DNA of 64,000 bases from CBDHFN01 sp965262605 (GTDB lineage: Bacteria; Pseudomonadota; Alphaproteobacteria; JASGCL01), in NCBI GenBank assembly GCA_965262605.1, contig CBDHFN010000001.1, forward strand, positions 124,001 through 188,000, written 5' to 3'. Under the pieces are notes generated by a model. That model did no database searches. It was not told the DNA's origin and saw nothing but the letters and a program-made list of their open reading frames with translations. Each line of letters opens with the position of its first letter. Position 1 is the first letter of the stretch. Below, one piece after another: positions 1 through 8,492 of the stretch. Position numbers and translations under genes: made by a program.

Positions 1-605
1 TATAAATAGCACAAAATAACTAAAATCAACCAAAAATAACTTTAAACAATTAGAATGCACCAAGCAATAACTTTTAGTAACCTTGTATATATTTTATTAT
101 CCAAAAATAACTGAAAATAACTGAAAATAACTAATAGCTAACTTAAAATAACTTTAAGGGTAATGCGCACACTGAGCATGGAGAATTTTGACAAAAATTG
201 CGATAATTTATTGATGAAAATCAAAAAATAATAATTTTTATTGACGAATATTTAACTTAAAATAACCTTACATAACTTAAATTAACCAAAAATAACATCA
301 TGAACCGACCAGCTAACTTTAAATAACCTTGCATAACTTTAAATAACTTTGGTATTTTTTTACTGAATTTATTAAGATTAACGCGCAAAAATAAAGGCAT
401 TTTTTATTAAAAATTGGGTAAATTATTCTTTGTTTTTACCAAAATCTGAAGAATAATTAACTTAAAATAACCTTGCATAACTTTAATTAACCATTAAGAA
501 CCTAATTTAACCTTAATTAACCAAGTAATGATAGTCTATAACCATAAATAACTATTCATAACTTTTGATAACTTTATCCAAAAATCCCATAACTTTAAAT
601 AACCC
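1..605. repeat. AT-rich array of ATAAC-type short repeats
   Basis: This gene-free stretch is filled with about twenty degenerate copies of a short motif of the form AAATAACY, often arranged as pairs such as AACTTAAAATAACC. It ends directly at the first 95-bp oriT-like repeat. No credible coding sequence is visible; the open frames crossing it are low-complexity. A second array with a different core motif lies in the same position relative to the second 95-bp repeat (34360-35049). If the adjacent repeat is an oriT, this array lies on the side that enters the recipient first. Its function (protein-binding iterons, single-stranded DNA signals or replication-related repeats) is not known. Confidence 0.6.
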
Positions 606-700
606 AAAAAAATTAAGGCAGGATATGTCAAGGTATGCACCTTTACCCTGCCCATTTTGATTATCAAAATCTTATGCGCATATATGCTTAACGGGGGGAT
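606..700 (-). other. oriT: Candidate oriT, copy 1 (95-bp direct repeat)
   Basis: This 95-bp block recurs at 35050-35144 with one mismatch. Read on the minus strand it contains ATATCCTGCC, which fits the IncP/Ti nic consensus ATCCTG|Y; the predicted nick lies between 618 and 619. Beside it is the inverted repeat AAGGT-ATGC-ACCTT (630-643), placed as the relaxosome-binding repeat is in RP4-type origins. GGCAGG and CCTGCC (617-622, 647-652) enclose this part. A second perfect inverted repeat with 8-bp arms spans 654-670, and TATGCGCATA is at 673-682. The window also encodes a MOBP relaxase and a TraK-like protein, which supports the oriT reading. Strand orientation is inferred from the nic motif. 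Confidence 0.6.
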
Positions 701-845
701 TTTAACATTGCATGGAAATAAAAAAACAAATAATTTATATTCCTTCAAATTATTAATACAATATAAATCTAATTCATAATTAGTAATCAAATTTTTTTTA
801 ATCAGTTTTTTGTAAAAATTATTTATTGAAATTATTTTATACTTC

Positions 846-851
846 TATAAT
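846..851 (+). promoter_or_regulatory. Possible -10 box upstream of the MazF-like gene
   Basis: A perfect TATAAT lies 27 bases before the ATG of the toxin gene. A plausible -35 box at the usual spacing is not clear, so this is a weak call. Confidence 0.3.
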
Positions 852-877
852 AATAAAAATAAGGAACAAGGAAAATC

Positions 878-1273
878 ATGATGAAAGATTTTGATAAATG
901 GAGCAGGCAAAAACAAGCCATTGATGCCAGAAATACTAATAGTTTACCAAAATTTAGCGAACGCGAGGTTTGGTGGTGCAATGTTGGATTAAATATTGGT
1001 TCAGAAATTTATGGCAAAGGCGATTATTTCACCCGCCCAGTATTGATTTTGAGAAAAATAAATGCCCAGAATTTTATTGGAATACCTACATCAACAAATA
1101 TGCAAAAAAATATTATATTTTATCCCATCTCGCTTGATGGTCAAGAAACTGATATTTGCTTTAATCAAATACGAACTTTTTCAACGAAACGACTATCAAG
1201 CAAAATTGAAAAAATTAATGCACAAAAATTTCAAGATATAAAACAAAAATTTGCAGAATATTTGGGGATTTAA
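878..1273 (+). CDS. Solitary MazF/PemK-family toxin
   Basis: The 131-residue product resembles PemK/MazF endoribonucleases. After a charged N-terminal extension comes EVWWCNVGLNIGSEIYGKG, then FTRPVLILRK, a short IGIPTSTN strand and a C-terminal half containing NQIRTFSTKRL. These match the beta-barrel core, including the RPVLI strand typical of the family. An AAGGA lies 14 bases upstream of the first ATG; ATG codons at 878 and 881 are both usable. No antitoxin gene is visible on either side. A second degraded copy lies at 50242-50631. In the ICE it sits between the oriT repeat and the relaxase. The ribonuclease function is inferred from the family only. Confidence 0.75.
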   Translation: MMKDFDKWSRQKQAIDARNTNSLPKFSEREVWWCNVGLNIGSEIYGKGDYFTRPVLILRKINAQNFIGIPTSTNMQKNIIFYPISLDGQETDICFNQIRTFSTKRLSSKIEKINAQKFQDIKQKFAEYLGI

Positions 1274-1280
1274 AAAATGG

Positions 1281-1308
1281 ACCCCGCTTAGTTTAACCCA
1301 AGCGGGGT
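1281..1308. terminator. Hairpin between converging genes
   Basis: ACCCCGCTT (1281-1289) pairs perfectly with AAGCGGGGT (1300-1308) across a 10-base loop. It lies between the 3' ends of the MazF-like gene and the oppositely oriented relaxase gene. There is no clear T-run, so it may act as a barrier hairpin rather than a classical intrinsic terminator. Confidence 0.45.
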
Positions 1309-1401
1309 ATCGCCTTTCGGCAAGTTATGATTAACATATAACAACTAACCCCGTAATTGTCAAGGTAAAATTACGAAAAATTTATTTTTAAAATCTTCCA
1401 A

Positions 1402-2493
1402 TCACTCCCCCAGTCCCGCGATAATGGCGATGGATTTTTGGTGAAATTTCATGATGGCAAGGGCGAGAAGGTCGCCCTCCATGCTCAGATATTGCAGGTA
1501 AAGCTTGAATGAATTGGTGAATATGCCCGCTTGTTTAAGTTGCTTGTTTGATACGAATGATGGGCGTTTCATGGCTTGGAATTTTTGGAAATATTGCGTG
1601 GTTTTGGGGTGCTTGGTGATGGGCTTGGCTTCAAATTTTGTGGTATTATCAGAAATGGCAAATAATTTATCAGATACCTTAAATCCGCCAAATTGCTTTT
1701 CAAGCGCGTTTTTGGCAAATTCACGCCCGCAATCTGATGCTTTAATATGTTTTTTGGAATGCAAATCGCCGATGGCTAAACCATTCGCCGATTTTTTAAT
1801 GGTCAAGCCGACTTTGGCAAAGCCTGTGTGAATTTCTTGCCATGATTGCGCCGTTGCAATGATTTCTTGCAAAAAAGGCTTGTGTTCTTGGCAATAACTA
1901 TAAAAGCTTTGTTGCCACGAATGCGCTTCAATATCATTCGCGATATTTTGAATTTTGCTTTTGCGTTCAGGGGAATCGCTCATGCCATTGTCAATTTGGA
2001 ATCCATGTTTTAATTCCATGGCGCGTGAAGTTTTTTCAAGATTTAGAAAATCAAAACTCGGCGCATGGCATTTAAGCGTTGCCGGATGCACCCGATTTAT
2101 CGCGACATGAATATGGGTATGAATCGTGTTAATATGGCACGCGACAAGCCTTTGGTGGTCAGCAAACCCCAAAGCGCGACAATATTCATTGACTATATCG
2201 GTGGTTTGGGCAAAGTTCGGTTGTTCGCGTTCATGAAACGAAATAATTAAATGATAATTTTTATCGCTTGTTTGCGAATTATTCAGGCTTTGGGTAAAAT
2301 TTACCTCACTTATCATTGCCTCTAAATTGTCAAGCGCAAAATTGCTATCATGCTCATTTTGGCTTGCGCTAAGGTTTTGCGAGTATAAAAATTGCAATTT
2401 TTCGCCTTTGTCAAGGATATTCGCGATATAACGGGCTAAATTACCAAAGCTTGATTTTATTTCAATTTTCTTGGCAATTTTCTTGGCTATCAT
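1402..2493 (-). CDS. MOBP-type relaxase
   Basis: This 363-residue protein would nick oriT and pilot the transferred strand. Visible family motifs are an N-terminal NLARYIANI containing the candidate catalytic Tyr22, and HTHIHVAINRVHP, which supplies the metal-binding histidines (H120, H127, H129) in the arrangement of IncP TraI/VirD2-type relaxases. It is compact, ending after the relaxase domain without a primase or helicase extension. The gene follows the MobC-like gene with a one-base gap and belongs to the minus-strand operon that starts with the 54-residue gene near 4114. A deleted copy of its 3' end survives at 58582-58715. Confidence 0.85.
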   Translation of the reverse strand: MIAKKIAKKIEIKSSFGNLARYIANILDKGEKLQFLYSQNLSASQNEHDSNFALDNLEAMISEVNFTQSLNNSQTSDKNYHLIISFHEREQPNFAQTTDIVNEYCRALGFADHQRLVACHINTIHTHIHVAINRVHPATLKCHAPSFDFLNLEKTSRAMELKHGFQIDNGMSDSPERKSKIQNIANDIEAHSWQQSFYSYCQEHKPFLQEIIATAQSWQEIHTGFAKVGLTIKKSANGLAIGDLHSKKHIKASDCGREFAKNALEKQFGGFKVSDKLFAISDNTTKFEAKPITKHPKTTQYFQKFQAMKRPSFVSNKQLKQAGIFTNSFKLYLQYLSMEGDLLALAIMKFHQKSIAIIAGLGE

Positions 2494-2494
2494 G

Positions 2495-2875
2495 CTATTT
2501 CACAATTTTTAAGGCGGTAATATTTTGCACTAATTCTTTAAGTTGCGTGTGATGAATGGCAATATCGCGCGAAATTTGCACCAAAGGTTCGGCTTTTTTA
2601 TGGTCGTCAAGGGCTTCAATCGCCAGCTTGAATAAATTGCCCAAACGGGCAATATCCGCGTTGGTTTTAAACAAAGCGCGGGCAAAATCGCGATAAACCA
2701 GCAAATCCGCGTTGGGCGTTGGCATGTTCGCGCCCAAAAATAACCGCCGAATTAATTCTGCGCGCGAAATTCGGTATGCCTGTGCCAAGTCCGAAACATG
2801 CCCAAATTCGCGTTGGCTTAGCTTGATGGCAAATTTGCGCGATTTCTTTAATTCGTTGCTTAGCAAGGCTTTCAT
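2495..2875 (-). CDS. MobC-like relaxosome accessory protein
   Basis: The 126-residue product has a ribbon-helix-helix-like N-terminal half (FGHVSDLAQAYRISRAELIR) followed by a helical region containing FKTNADIARLGNLFKLAIE. That second motif resembles the N-N-N-Q-type region of MobC/TraJ-like mobilisation proteins, which help the relaxase recognise oriT. Its ATG overlaps the stop codon of the upstream ardC-like gene by one base, and its own stop lies one base before the relaxase start, so the genes are translationally coupled. The assignment rests on context plus a weak motif match. Confidence 0.65.
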   Translation of the reverse strand: MKALLSNELKKSRKFAIKLSQREFGHVSDLAQAYRISRAELIRRLFLGANMPTPNADLLVYRDFARALFKTNADIARLGNLFKLAIEALDDHKKAEPLVQISRDIAIHHTQLKELVQNITALKIVK

Positions 2876-3960
2876 TACATTCTTACGCTTAATGGTTTTT
2901 CTAAAATATCGGCTATCATCACGATTTTTGGGGTTAAATCGGGCTTGGGCATATTAATAACATTAAACAAAGGCTCTTGATTGCGGGCTTCAAGACTTGC
3001 CACGGCAAGCGGTTCGCGAATGGCTTCGGTATTGCGCACCACGGGCTTTGCCTTTAATTCTAATTCGGGGCGAAGTTCGGGTTGAATGACCCATTTTGTG
3101 ATTTTATCGGCATCGCGGACGGCTTCAAAAATTTCTTTGGGCTTGTCTTGCAAGATTTTAATCCAGCTTTTGATATAGGCTTGATGATTTTCAGGATAAT
3201 GCCCCAAACCCGTTTTTACGCCGACCATGAACGAAGAAATTTCGGCGCGAAGTTCTTCCTTGGCGTAAGCAACCGACCCCTTGACGCTGTGCAAAAATGG
3301 GCGATTAAGCCGCGATTCATGCCCCGTGGCATGTCCAATTTCATGCAAAGCCGTGGCGTAATATTCATATTGCGAATGAAATTGTGATTTTTCGGGCAGA
3401 ATAATTTTATCGCTATGGGGCATATAATACGCGCCTTTGGACGCGATATGCTCAATCGCGATGTTCGTGTCCGCCATTAATTTTTCAATATTTTCAATGT
3501 CGTTAAAGCTTGGCATTTTGGGTTTGGGCGCGATGTAAGCCTCTAATCCCGTTGTTTGTTCGGCATTAAATACGCGGTAAATCTTTATCATCGGTTGTCG
3601 GAAATTGAAGCGCACGACTTGGTTTGTGCCGTCTTCTTCGGTCATTACCTTGAATCCATGCTCTTTAAATACGATAATTTGCTCGCTAGTTGCGCCTTTG
3701 TTTATCGTTGCGCCTAGTTCTTTGGCTTGGTTAAAAGTCAGCCAGCGCGGGTCTTTATACCCCGCCCGCAAGGCTTTCATGCTTAGTTTCAGCGAATTCA
3801 TGCCATTATACGCAACATTTGTTTTGGCATTTTTGGGCAAGTTCGGTGCTTCGCCTGCTTCCCATCCTTGCGTCCAAGGTGCTGTATTTTCTTGCAAAGC
3901 TTGAATAAAGCTTTGTGCGACTTCGTTCGTGAAGGCTTCGTTTATGGCATTATTCGTCAT
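2875..3960 (-). CDS. ardC: ArdC-family anti-restriction protein with zincin domain
   Basis: The 361-residue protein has the two parts of ArdC proteins. The N-terminal single-stranded-DNA-binding domain begins with FTNEVAQSFIQALQENTAPW and contains NGMNSLKLSM and DPRWLTFNQAKELG. The C-terminal metallopeptidase-like domain has the zinc site HEIGHATGHESRLNR followed by KEELRAEISSFMVG. ArdC proteins protect incoming plasmid DNA from host restriction during conjugation. I chose ATG 3960 over the upstream in-frame start at 4011, because 3960 overlaps the upstream 54-residue gene by only 11 bases and gives the family N terminus. An anti-restriction gene here is notable because the same element also carries defence cargo. 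Confidence 0.85.
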   Translation of the reverse strand: MTNNAINEAFTNEVAQSFIQALQENTAPWTQGWEAGEAPNLPKNAKTNVAYNGMNSLKLSMKALRAGYKDPRWLTFNQAKELGATINKGATSEQIIVFKEHGFKVMTEEDGTNQVVRFNFRQPMIKIYRVFNAEQTTGLEAYIAPKPKMPSFNDIENIEKLMADTNIAIEHIASKGAYYMPHSDKIILPEKSQFHSQYEYYATALHEIGHATGHESRLNRPFLHSVKGSVAYAKEELRAEISSFMVGVKTGLGHYPENHQAYIKSWIKILQDKPKEIFEAVRDADKITKWVIQPELRPELELKAKPVVRNTEAIREPLAVASLEARNQEPLFNVINMPKPDLTPKIVMIADILEKPLSVRM

Positions 3961-4114
3961 TTTTGTTGCTTTCAAAATCGGTGAATGCGTCCAAGCCCAT
4001 ATATTCGGCAAGCTCCTTGCTTACGATGATTTCTTGCCCGCAAGGCGCGGTTTGTATGGTTTTATCAAGTAATTTTGCTTGGGTTTCTAAAACGGGTAAA
4101 TACTTATCATTCAT
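3950..4114 (-). CDS. Small conserved 54-residue protein, first gene of the mobilisation operon
   Basis: The frame starts MNDKYLPVLETQAKLLDK and ends DAFTDFESNKNDE. I do not recognise a family. The gene is credible because it is preserved at 45176 with a nearly identical first 49 residues, has its own upstream region, and is coupled to ardC by an 11-base overlap. It contains one cysteine (in TAPCGQE) and the helix-like VSKELAEYMG. It reads leftward, away from zorA, across a shared divergent promoter region. A role in regulating that promoter is possible but unsupported. Confidence 0.6.
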   Translation of the reverse strand: MNDKYLPVLETQAKLLDKTIQTAPCGQEIIVSKELAEYMGLDAFTDFESNKNDE

Positions 4115-4480
4115 GATATTCCTTTGGTTAGGGTAGGGGATTGTTTTTTGGGGGGGAATCTTGACGGATTCCTAGATAAAGATTTTGATAAAAATTTGGA
4201 TAATTGAGAGAAAATTCGGTAAAATAAAACTTAAAAATACGATAAATATAAAATGCTAAAACAAAATGAATTTTTACTATGATTGAGTATACGCCTTAAT
4301 CACAACAAATGCAAGCGGATAATTTTTTAATTTGAATTAATAATTTTACAATATATTGACTCATCGGTTGCATAATGATAATAATATATTGTAATTTTTA
4401 ACTTCGCGTGATTCATGATTGGATTATATATGTTTTATGTGAAATTATAATTATAAAGTAATAATTTTGAGGATATTGCA
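4115..4480. promoter_or_regulatory. Divergent promoter region of the defence-cargo slot, copy 1
   Basis: This 366-base AT-rich region separates the leftward mobilisation operon from rightward zorA and contains no gene. Most of it is shared with 45177-45500, which stands before gajA in the same orientation. The best conserved part covers about 4230-4330 and contains a GTATAC core (4287-4292) between TGATT (4280-4284) and AATCA (4298-4302), a candidate operator. Long AT-rich stretches with TATATT and ATAATATATTG could hold promoters for both directions. A GAGG lies upstream of the zorA ATG. Confidence 0.5.
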
Positions 4481-6214
4481 ATGAAAAACATGAATAAAGT
4501 ATTTGAACGAAAAATTTGGGGGTTTGTTTTTTCAGTCGCCATAATGCTAGCTGTTTTTTATTTGGGATTTTATGATTTTTTTTATAATTTCTGGAATTTA
4601 TGGAATATTGGAGATTATTTAAAGTTTATACTTGGTTGTAGCATAGGCGTATTGACATTGATGTTTTTCATTAATTTTTGTATTGCGTCATTTGTTTTAG
4701 GTAATAATTTGAATGTTAATTTAATTAAAGAAAATAAATATCAATTCAAGCTTGATATTTTAAACGATACTTATGCTGAATTTAAAACTTCTTGGCATAA
4801 TGCCAAGAGTGAAAATGCTGATGGAAGCACAAATTATAAAGAATTTAAAACCGAAACGGCATCAAATTACTTCCGATATGATAATTTGATTGGCAATTAT
4901 TGTCATGCTGATTTTTTTAAACATATACCTGGTGTTTTAACAGGTATGGGGATTATTGGCACTTTTAACGGTTTAATTCACGGACTACACGCCTTTCAAA
5001 AAAATGGTACTAATCAAGATGAATTGCAATCTGGCTTGTTCAAGCTACTTGATGCCGTAAGCGAAGCATTTATATTATCGGCAATCGCTATTGGCATTGC
5101 GATATTAATTACCTTAATTGAAAAAATGGTTGTATCGGTTTTACAAAGAAAATTAGAAAATTTTAATTATGAAATTGATAAAAAAATTCATTCCAAAACC
5201 AGTGAAGATTACTTGCATGCTTTGGTTGAATCCAACGAAAAATCGCAAACACAATTGACACATTTAAAAGAAAATTTTATTAATGATTTAAAACCCATTT
5301 TTGAGGCGCAAACTCAAGCTTTCGCTCAAATAATAACTGATGGATTTGCTGATGCAATTGGCAAAATAGGCAAAATTGATATAAGTAAAGAAGCAGATAG
5401 CGCATTACAAGATATTTTGAAAAAGATTGCTGATGCCCAAACTTTAATGTTTGAAAATTTAGAAAACACAACCAATAAATTAGGGGGTAATGCAATTGAT
5501 TTAAGCGATAAATTAACGCAAATTTCCGAATCTCACGATACAAATTACAATGAGTTAAAAGACGCCTTATTAGCTATCATTATCGCCAATGGTAAAATTC
5601 AAGAAAACTTAAATAATAAAGTTGAAGAATTGGGCGCAGGTATTGTGAAATTTTATGAAATTATTAATGCTATGACGGGCTTAGGAACAGAATTAATCCA
5701 ATCAAGCGAAAAACTAATTAATGCAAGCACAATTTTTGACCAAGCAGCAATTAATATTAATCAATCATCTGAAAATATAGCCAAATCATCTGAGGAAAGC
5801 AGTCAATCTTTAGCAACAATGACAAATGACATTAATAATGCACTTGGCGTTATTAGTGAAATTTCTCAAAGATTTTCTGAAGTGCAAAAAAATTATGATG
5901 ATTATTTATCAAAAATTAATAATATTTTAATAGATTCCCACCAAACCTATAGCAAACAGCTTAATGAAACTATCACGGAAAACAATGCAGTATTAAAAGA
6001 TTCACTTCAAGATATAGTTAACAAATTTGCCAATTTAAATGAAAATTTGAATGAAGCCATTGAAAATTTAATTGATAAATTACCAAATAATGCTTTATTA
6101 CAAGAATCGCTTGCTGATAATATAGCTAAAAAGTTTGCCAAGATAAATTTAAATGAAAATATTAATGACGCTATTAAAAGCATAATTGACAAATTGCCAA
6201 ACAATAAAAGTTAA
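4481..6214 (+). CDS. zorA: ZorA, MotA/TolQ-like proton channel subunit of Zorya
   Basis: The 577-residue protein has membrane segments near residues 11-32 and 47-75, and a MotA/TolQ/ExbB channel region containing GVLTGMGIIGTFNGLIHGL (about 150-168) and ILSAIAIGIAILITLIEKMV (about 199-218). After the channel comes a long cytoplasmic tail, about 340 residues, helical and rich in Asn, Ile, Glu and Lys, typical of ZorA and thought to form the signalling tail of the motor. It opens a four-gene operon: zorB follows after 5 bases. The last 80 residues contain an internal duplication around the NLNENLNEAIENLIDKLPNN segment. Zorya is a membrane-anchored anti-phage system driven by ion flow. Confidence 0.9.
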   Translation: MKNMNKVFERKIWGFVFSVAIMLAVFYLGFYDFFYNFWNLWNIGDYLKFILGCSIGVLTLMFFINFCIASFVLGNNLNVNLIKENKYQFKLDILNDTYAEFKTSWHNAKSENADGSTNYKEFKTETASNYFRYDNLIGNYCHADFFKHIPGVLTGMGIIGTFNGLIHGLHAFQKNGTNQDELQSGLFKLLDAVSEAFILSAIAIGIAILITLIEKMVVSVLQRKLENFNYEIDKKIHSKTSEDYLHALVESNEKSQTQLTHLKENFINDLKPIFEAQTQAFAQIITDGFADAIGKIGKIDISKEADSALQDILKKIADAQTLMFENLENTTNKLGGNAIDLSDKLTQISESHDTNYNELKDALLAIIIANGKIQENLNNKVEELGAGIVKFYEIINAMTGLGTELIQSSEKLINASTIFDQAAININQSSENIAKSSEESSQSLATMTNDINNALGVISEISQRFSEVQKNYDDYLSKINNILIDSHQTYSKQLNETITENNAVLKDSLQDIVNKFANLNENLNEAIENLIDKLPNNALLQESLADNIAKKFAKINLNENINDAIKSIIDKLPNNKS

Positions 6215-6219
6215 AATTA

Positions 6220-6930
6220 ATGCGAAGAAAAAATTCTCAATCCCATATTGACCACGAAGAAAAACCATTTTGGATAAGTTTTTCGGATATGATGACGGCA
6301 GTCATGGTGCTATTTTTGGTGGTAATGTGCGCTACAATTGCCTTAATTGCCAAACCAAACAAAGATGGCGGTAACACCCAAGCGGATAAAGAAGCAAATT
6401 TTCTTACATGCGCAGGGGAATTAATTAATATTTATAATGCAAAATTTCCTAATAATGAACAAATTAAATTAACAAAAAATAAAATTCAATTTGGCACAAA
6501 AGCCCAATTTAAGACGAGTGATTTTCAATTAAGCACCGAACAAGCTAGTTATTTAACCAATTTTGTCAAAGAAGTCATATTTCCGATTCAAACAAAATGC
6601 GACAAAGCACAAGAAAAATTATTATCAAAAATCATAAGTGAAGGATATGCAAGCAGAACGGGCGATTATTTAACCAATTTAACTTTAAGCCTTAATCGTG
6701 GAAAATCCGTAATTTGTGCATTGCTTAACGATGCTAATCTTGACATTAGCCTAGATGAAAAAAAGCAAGTCGCAAAATATTTTAGTGTTGGCGGTTATTC
6801 CTTTAATGATTCAAAAGCATCAGATTATGAATCGCAAAGAGTAGAATTAACACTTGAATTTTATAAGGAAAACCAGCCAAGAAATAATAATTATGATTAT
6901 GTAAAGGAAATGTTTGGAAAATGTCAATAG
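6220..6930 (+). CDS. zorB: ZorB, MotB/OmpA-like stator subunit of Zorya
   Basis: The 236-residue protein starts with a short basic cytoplasmic tail and the MotB-type segment FWISFSDMMTAVMVLFLVVM, in which Asp23 is the likely ion-binding residue. A periplasmic OmpA/MotB-like peptidoglycan-binding domain follows, with EGYASRTGDYLTNLTLSLNR (about 145-164) and a C-terminal ESQRVELTLEF strand. Order and sizes fit Zorya, where ZorA and ZorB form an inner-membrane motor anchored to peptidoglycan. The gene ends 10 bases inside zorC, indicating coupling. Confidence 0.9.
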   Translation: MRRKNSQSHIDHEEKPFWISFSDMMTAVMVLFLVVMCATIALIAKPNKDGGNTQADKEANFLTCAGELINIYNAKFPNNEQIKLTKNKIQFGTKAQFKTSDFQLSTEQASYLTNFVKEVIFPIQTKCDKAQEKLLSKIISEGYASRTGDYLTNLTLSLNRGKSVICALLNDANLDISLDEKKQVAKYFSVGGYSFNDSKASDYESQRVELTLEFYKENQPRNNNYDYVKEMFGKCQ

Positions 6931-8492
6931 AAAATTTATCACAAGAATTACATAAAATTTCTATTGCGCCCATTATAATTCCCGCGATTAAGTTAGCAAT
7001 ACCAAAATATTTGAATAATATTGAGAATGTTAAAATTACTACACCCGAAGAAATAAAAAAAATATTGAAATTTTTTTTTGATAATGAAGTATTTAAGACG
7101 AATAATATGAAAAATATTCGCGTTATTGCCGAAAATTTAGATGATAATGAATTTAATTTATTAGAAAACGAACAAAAATTACAAAGATATTTTGAAATAT
7201 CTGATGAATATTTTAAAATGGAAAATAATAATAAAATTCCAAACCGAATTTATATAGGATGGGTTGCGTGCTTTTTACGGCATACTAAGTATCATCAGTT
7301 ATTACAGGCGCAATTAAATAAAAAATTTAATTATACGAACATAAAACCTACAACTAGAATGCAGAATTTTCAGTCAAATTATCAGATTTTACTTGATTCT
7401 AACTCATTTAATAATTTTGATAAAAATACCATTAATAATTTTGAATTTAATGAAATTAAACAAATTTGGCGATTACCCAATAATTCGTGGTGGGCTTGTA
7501 ATTTTATACTTAAATATATTGATTATAATATTTTAAGTAATAATGATACTAAAGAGATTATAGAAAAATATCTTATATTCAAAGATTTTTTTATTGAAAA
7601 TAATATATACAAGAAAGGCTTAGAGAAAATTATAATTCGCCTTAGCAAAGAGGCAGATTACCCTAAATATGAACCATTATTAAAAGACGCAATTCAAGAA
7701 TTTGGCAATCCAATTTCACCAAAAAATGCGCATTATTGGCAGTTTTCAGACCAAGGAAAAGGGTTAATCAAAAAATGGTTTATATCCGAAGGCATTCAAA
7801 AATTTTTCACCCTACTTGCTGATGATAGTGGCGACCCAAGGCGCGCGAGATTTTGGCAAGAATGGGTAGATTATATTGATGATATTCAGTTTTTTATGGG
7901 TAAAAACACTGCATTGCGTGGTGACTCAGAAATTAAAAGAATAATAAAAGATTATGGTGAATATAATTTACGCGACAAAACCAATGCCTTTGCGATGGTA
8001 ATTGGCAATATTAAAATCATAGAATTTAGTGATTCAGGAAATGCTGCTTATATATATGACAAAAATTTTGAAACAACGAATCAAAAATTTTTTAAAATTG
8101 ATGAATTAAAGCGTAAAGGTGCAGCTAAAGACAGAATATGCCATAATATTGATTGGGAAAAAACAGCAAACGAAATTATTATAAAATTTACTCAATTAAA
8201 CGCAAAAAAAACTATAAATATGATTAATGCCAATAAACCAATGCAACCAATTTCACAAAATTTTTCCTATAATTCAACCCCTCAAATCACCGAATCAAAA
8301 ATTATTAGCTTAAATAAAATAAATGATTCAGGTGTTGATATTCTTGATAACATTGAAATACCTAAACCAATTGAAAATTCAAATTCCCAAAAATCATGGC
8401 AATTAATCGAAGCTGATAATGATATTCTTGAAGTTAAAAAGCCACCCCACCAATTGCAAAATATTTGGCAAAGAATTTGGAGCAAAAATTAA
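6921..8492 (+). CDS. zorC: ZorC, EH-signature protein of type I Zorya
   Basis: This 523-residue soluble protein is assigned from its place between zorB and zorD and from the segment FTLLADDSGDPRRARFWQEW with the downstream FAMVIGNIKIIEF, which fits the EH-signature domain of type I ZorC. The N-terminal half is helical and very AT-rich; the last 100 residues are low-complexity and probably a flexible linker. The start overlaps zorB by 10 bases and the stop TAA overlaps the zorD ATG by one base. ZorC is reported to act with ZorD as the cytoplasmic effector; its biochemical role is not evident from this sequence. Confidence 0.8.
   Translation: MSIENLSQELHKISIAPIIIPAIKLAIPKYLNNIENVKITTPEEIKKILKFFFDNEVFKTNNMKNIRVIAENLDDNEFNLLENEQKLQRYFEISDEYFKMENNNKIPNRIYIGWVACFLRHTKYHQLLQAQLNKKFNYTNIKPTTRMQNFQSNYQILLDSNSFNNFDKNTINNFEFNEIKQIWRLPNNSWWACNFILKYIDYNILSNNDTKEIIEKYLIFKDFFIENNIYKKGLEKIIIRLSKEADYPKYEPLLKDAIQEFGNPISPKNAHYWQFSDQGKGLIKKWFISEGIQKFFTLLADDSGDPRRARFWQEWVDYIDDIQFFMGKNTALRGDSEIKRIIKDYGEYNLRDKTNAFAMVIGNIKIIEFSDSGNAAYIYDKNFETTNQKFFKIDELKRKGAAKDRICHNIDWEKTANEIIIKFTQLNAKKTINMINANKPMQPISQNFSYNSTPQITESKIISLNKINDSGVDILDNIEIPKPIENSNSQKSWQLIEADNDILEVKKPPHQLQNIWQRIWSKN

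Noticed and set aside
536..790. Minus-strand frame of 84 residues across the first repeat array and the 95-bp repeat
   Set aside because: It spans non-coding dyads, has no ribosome binding site and no recognisable protein features.
790..877. An antitoxin gene for the MazF-like toxin
   Set aside because: The 88 bases upstream contain no frame of useful length, and the downstream gene is the oppositely oriented relaxase.
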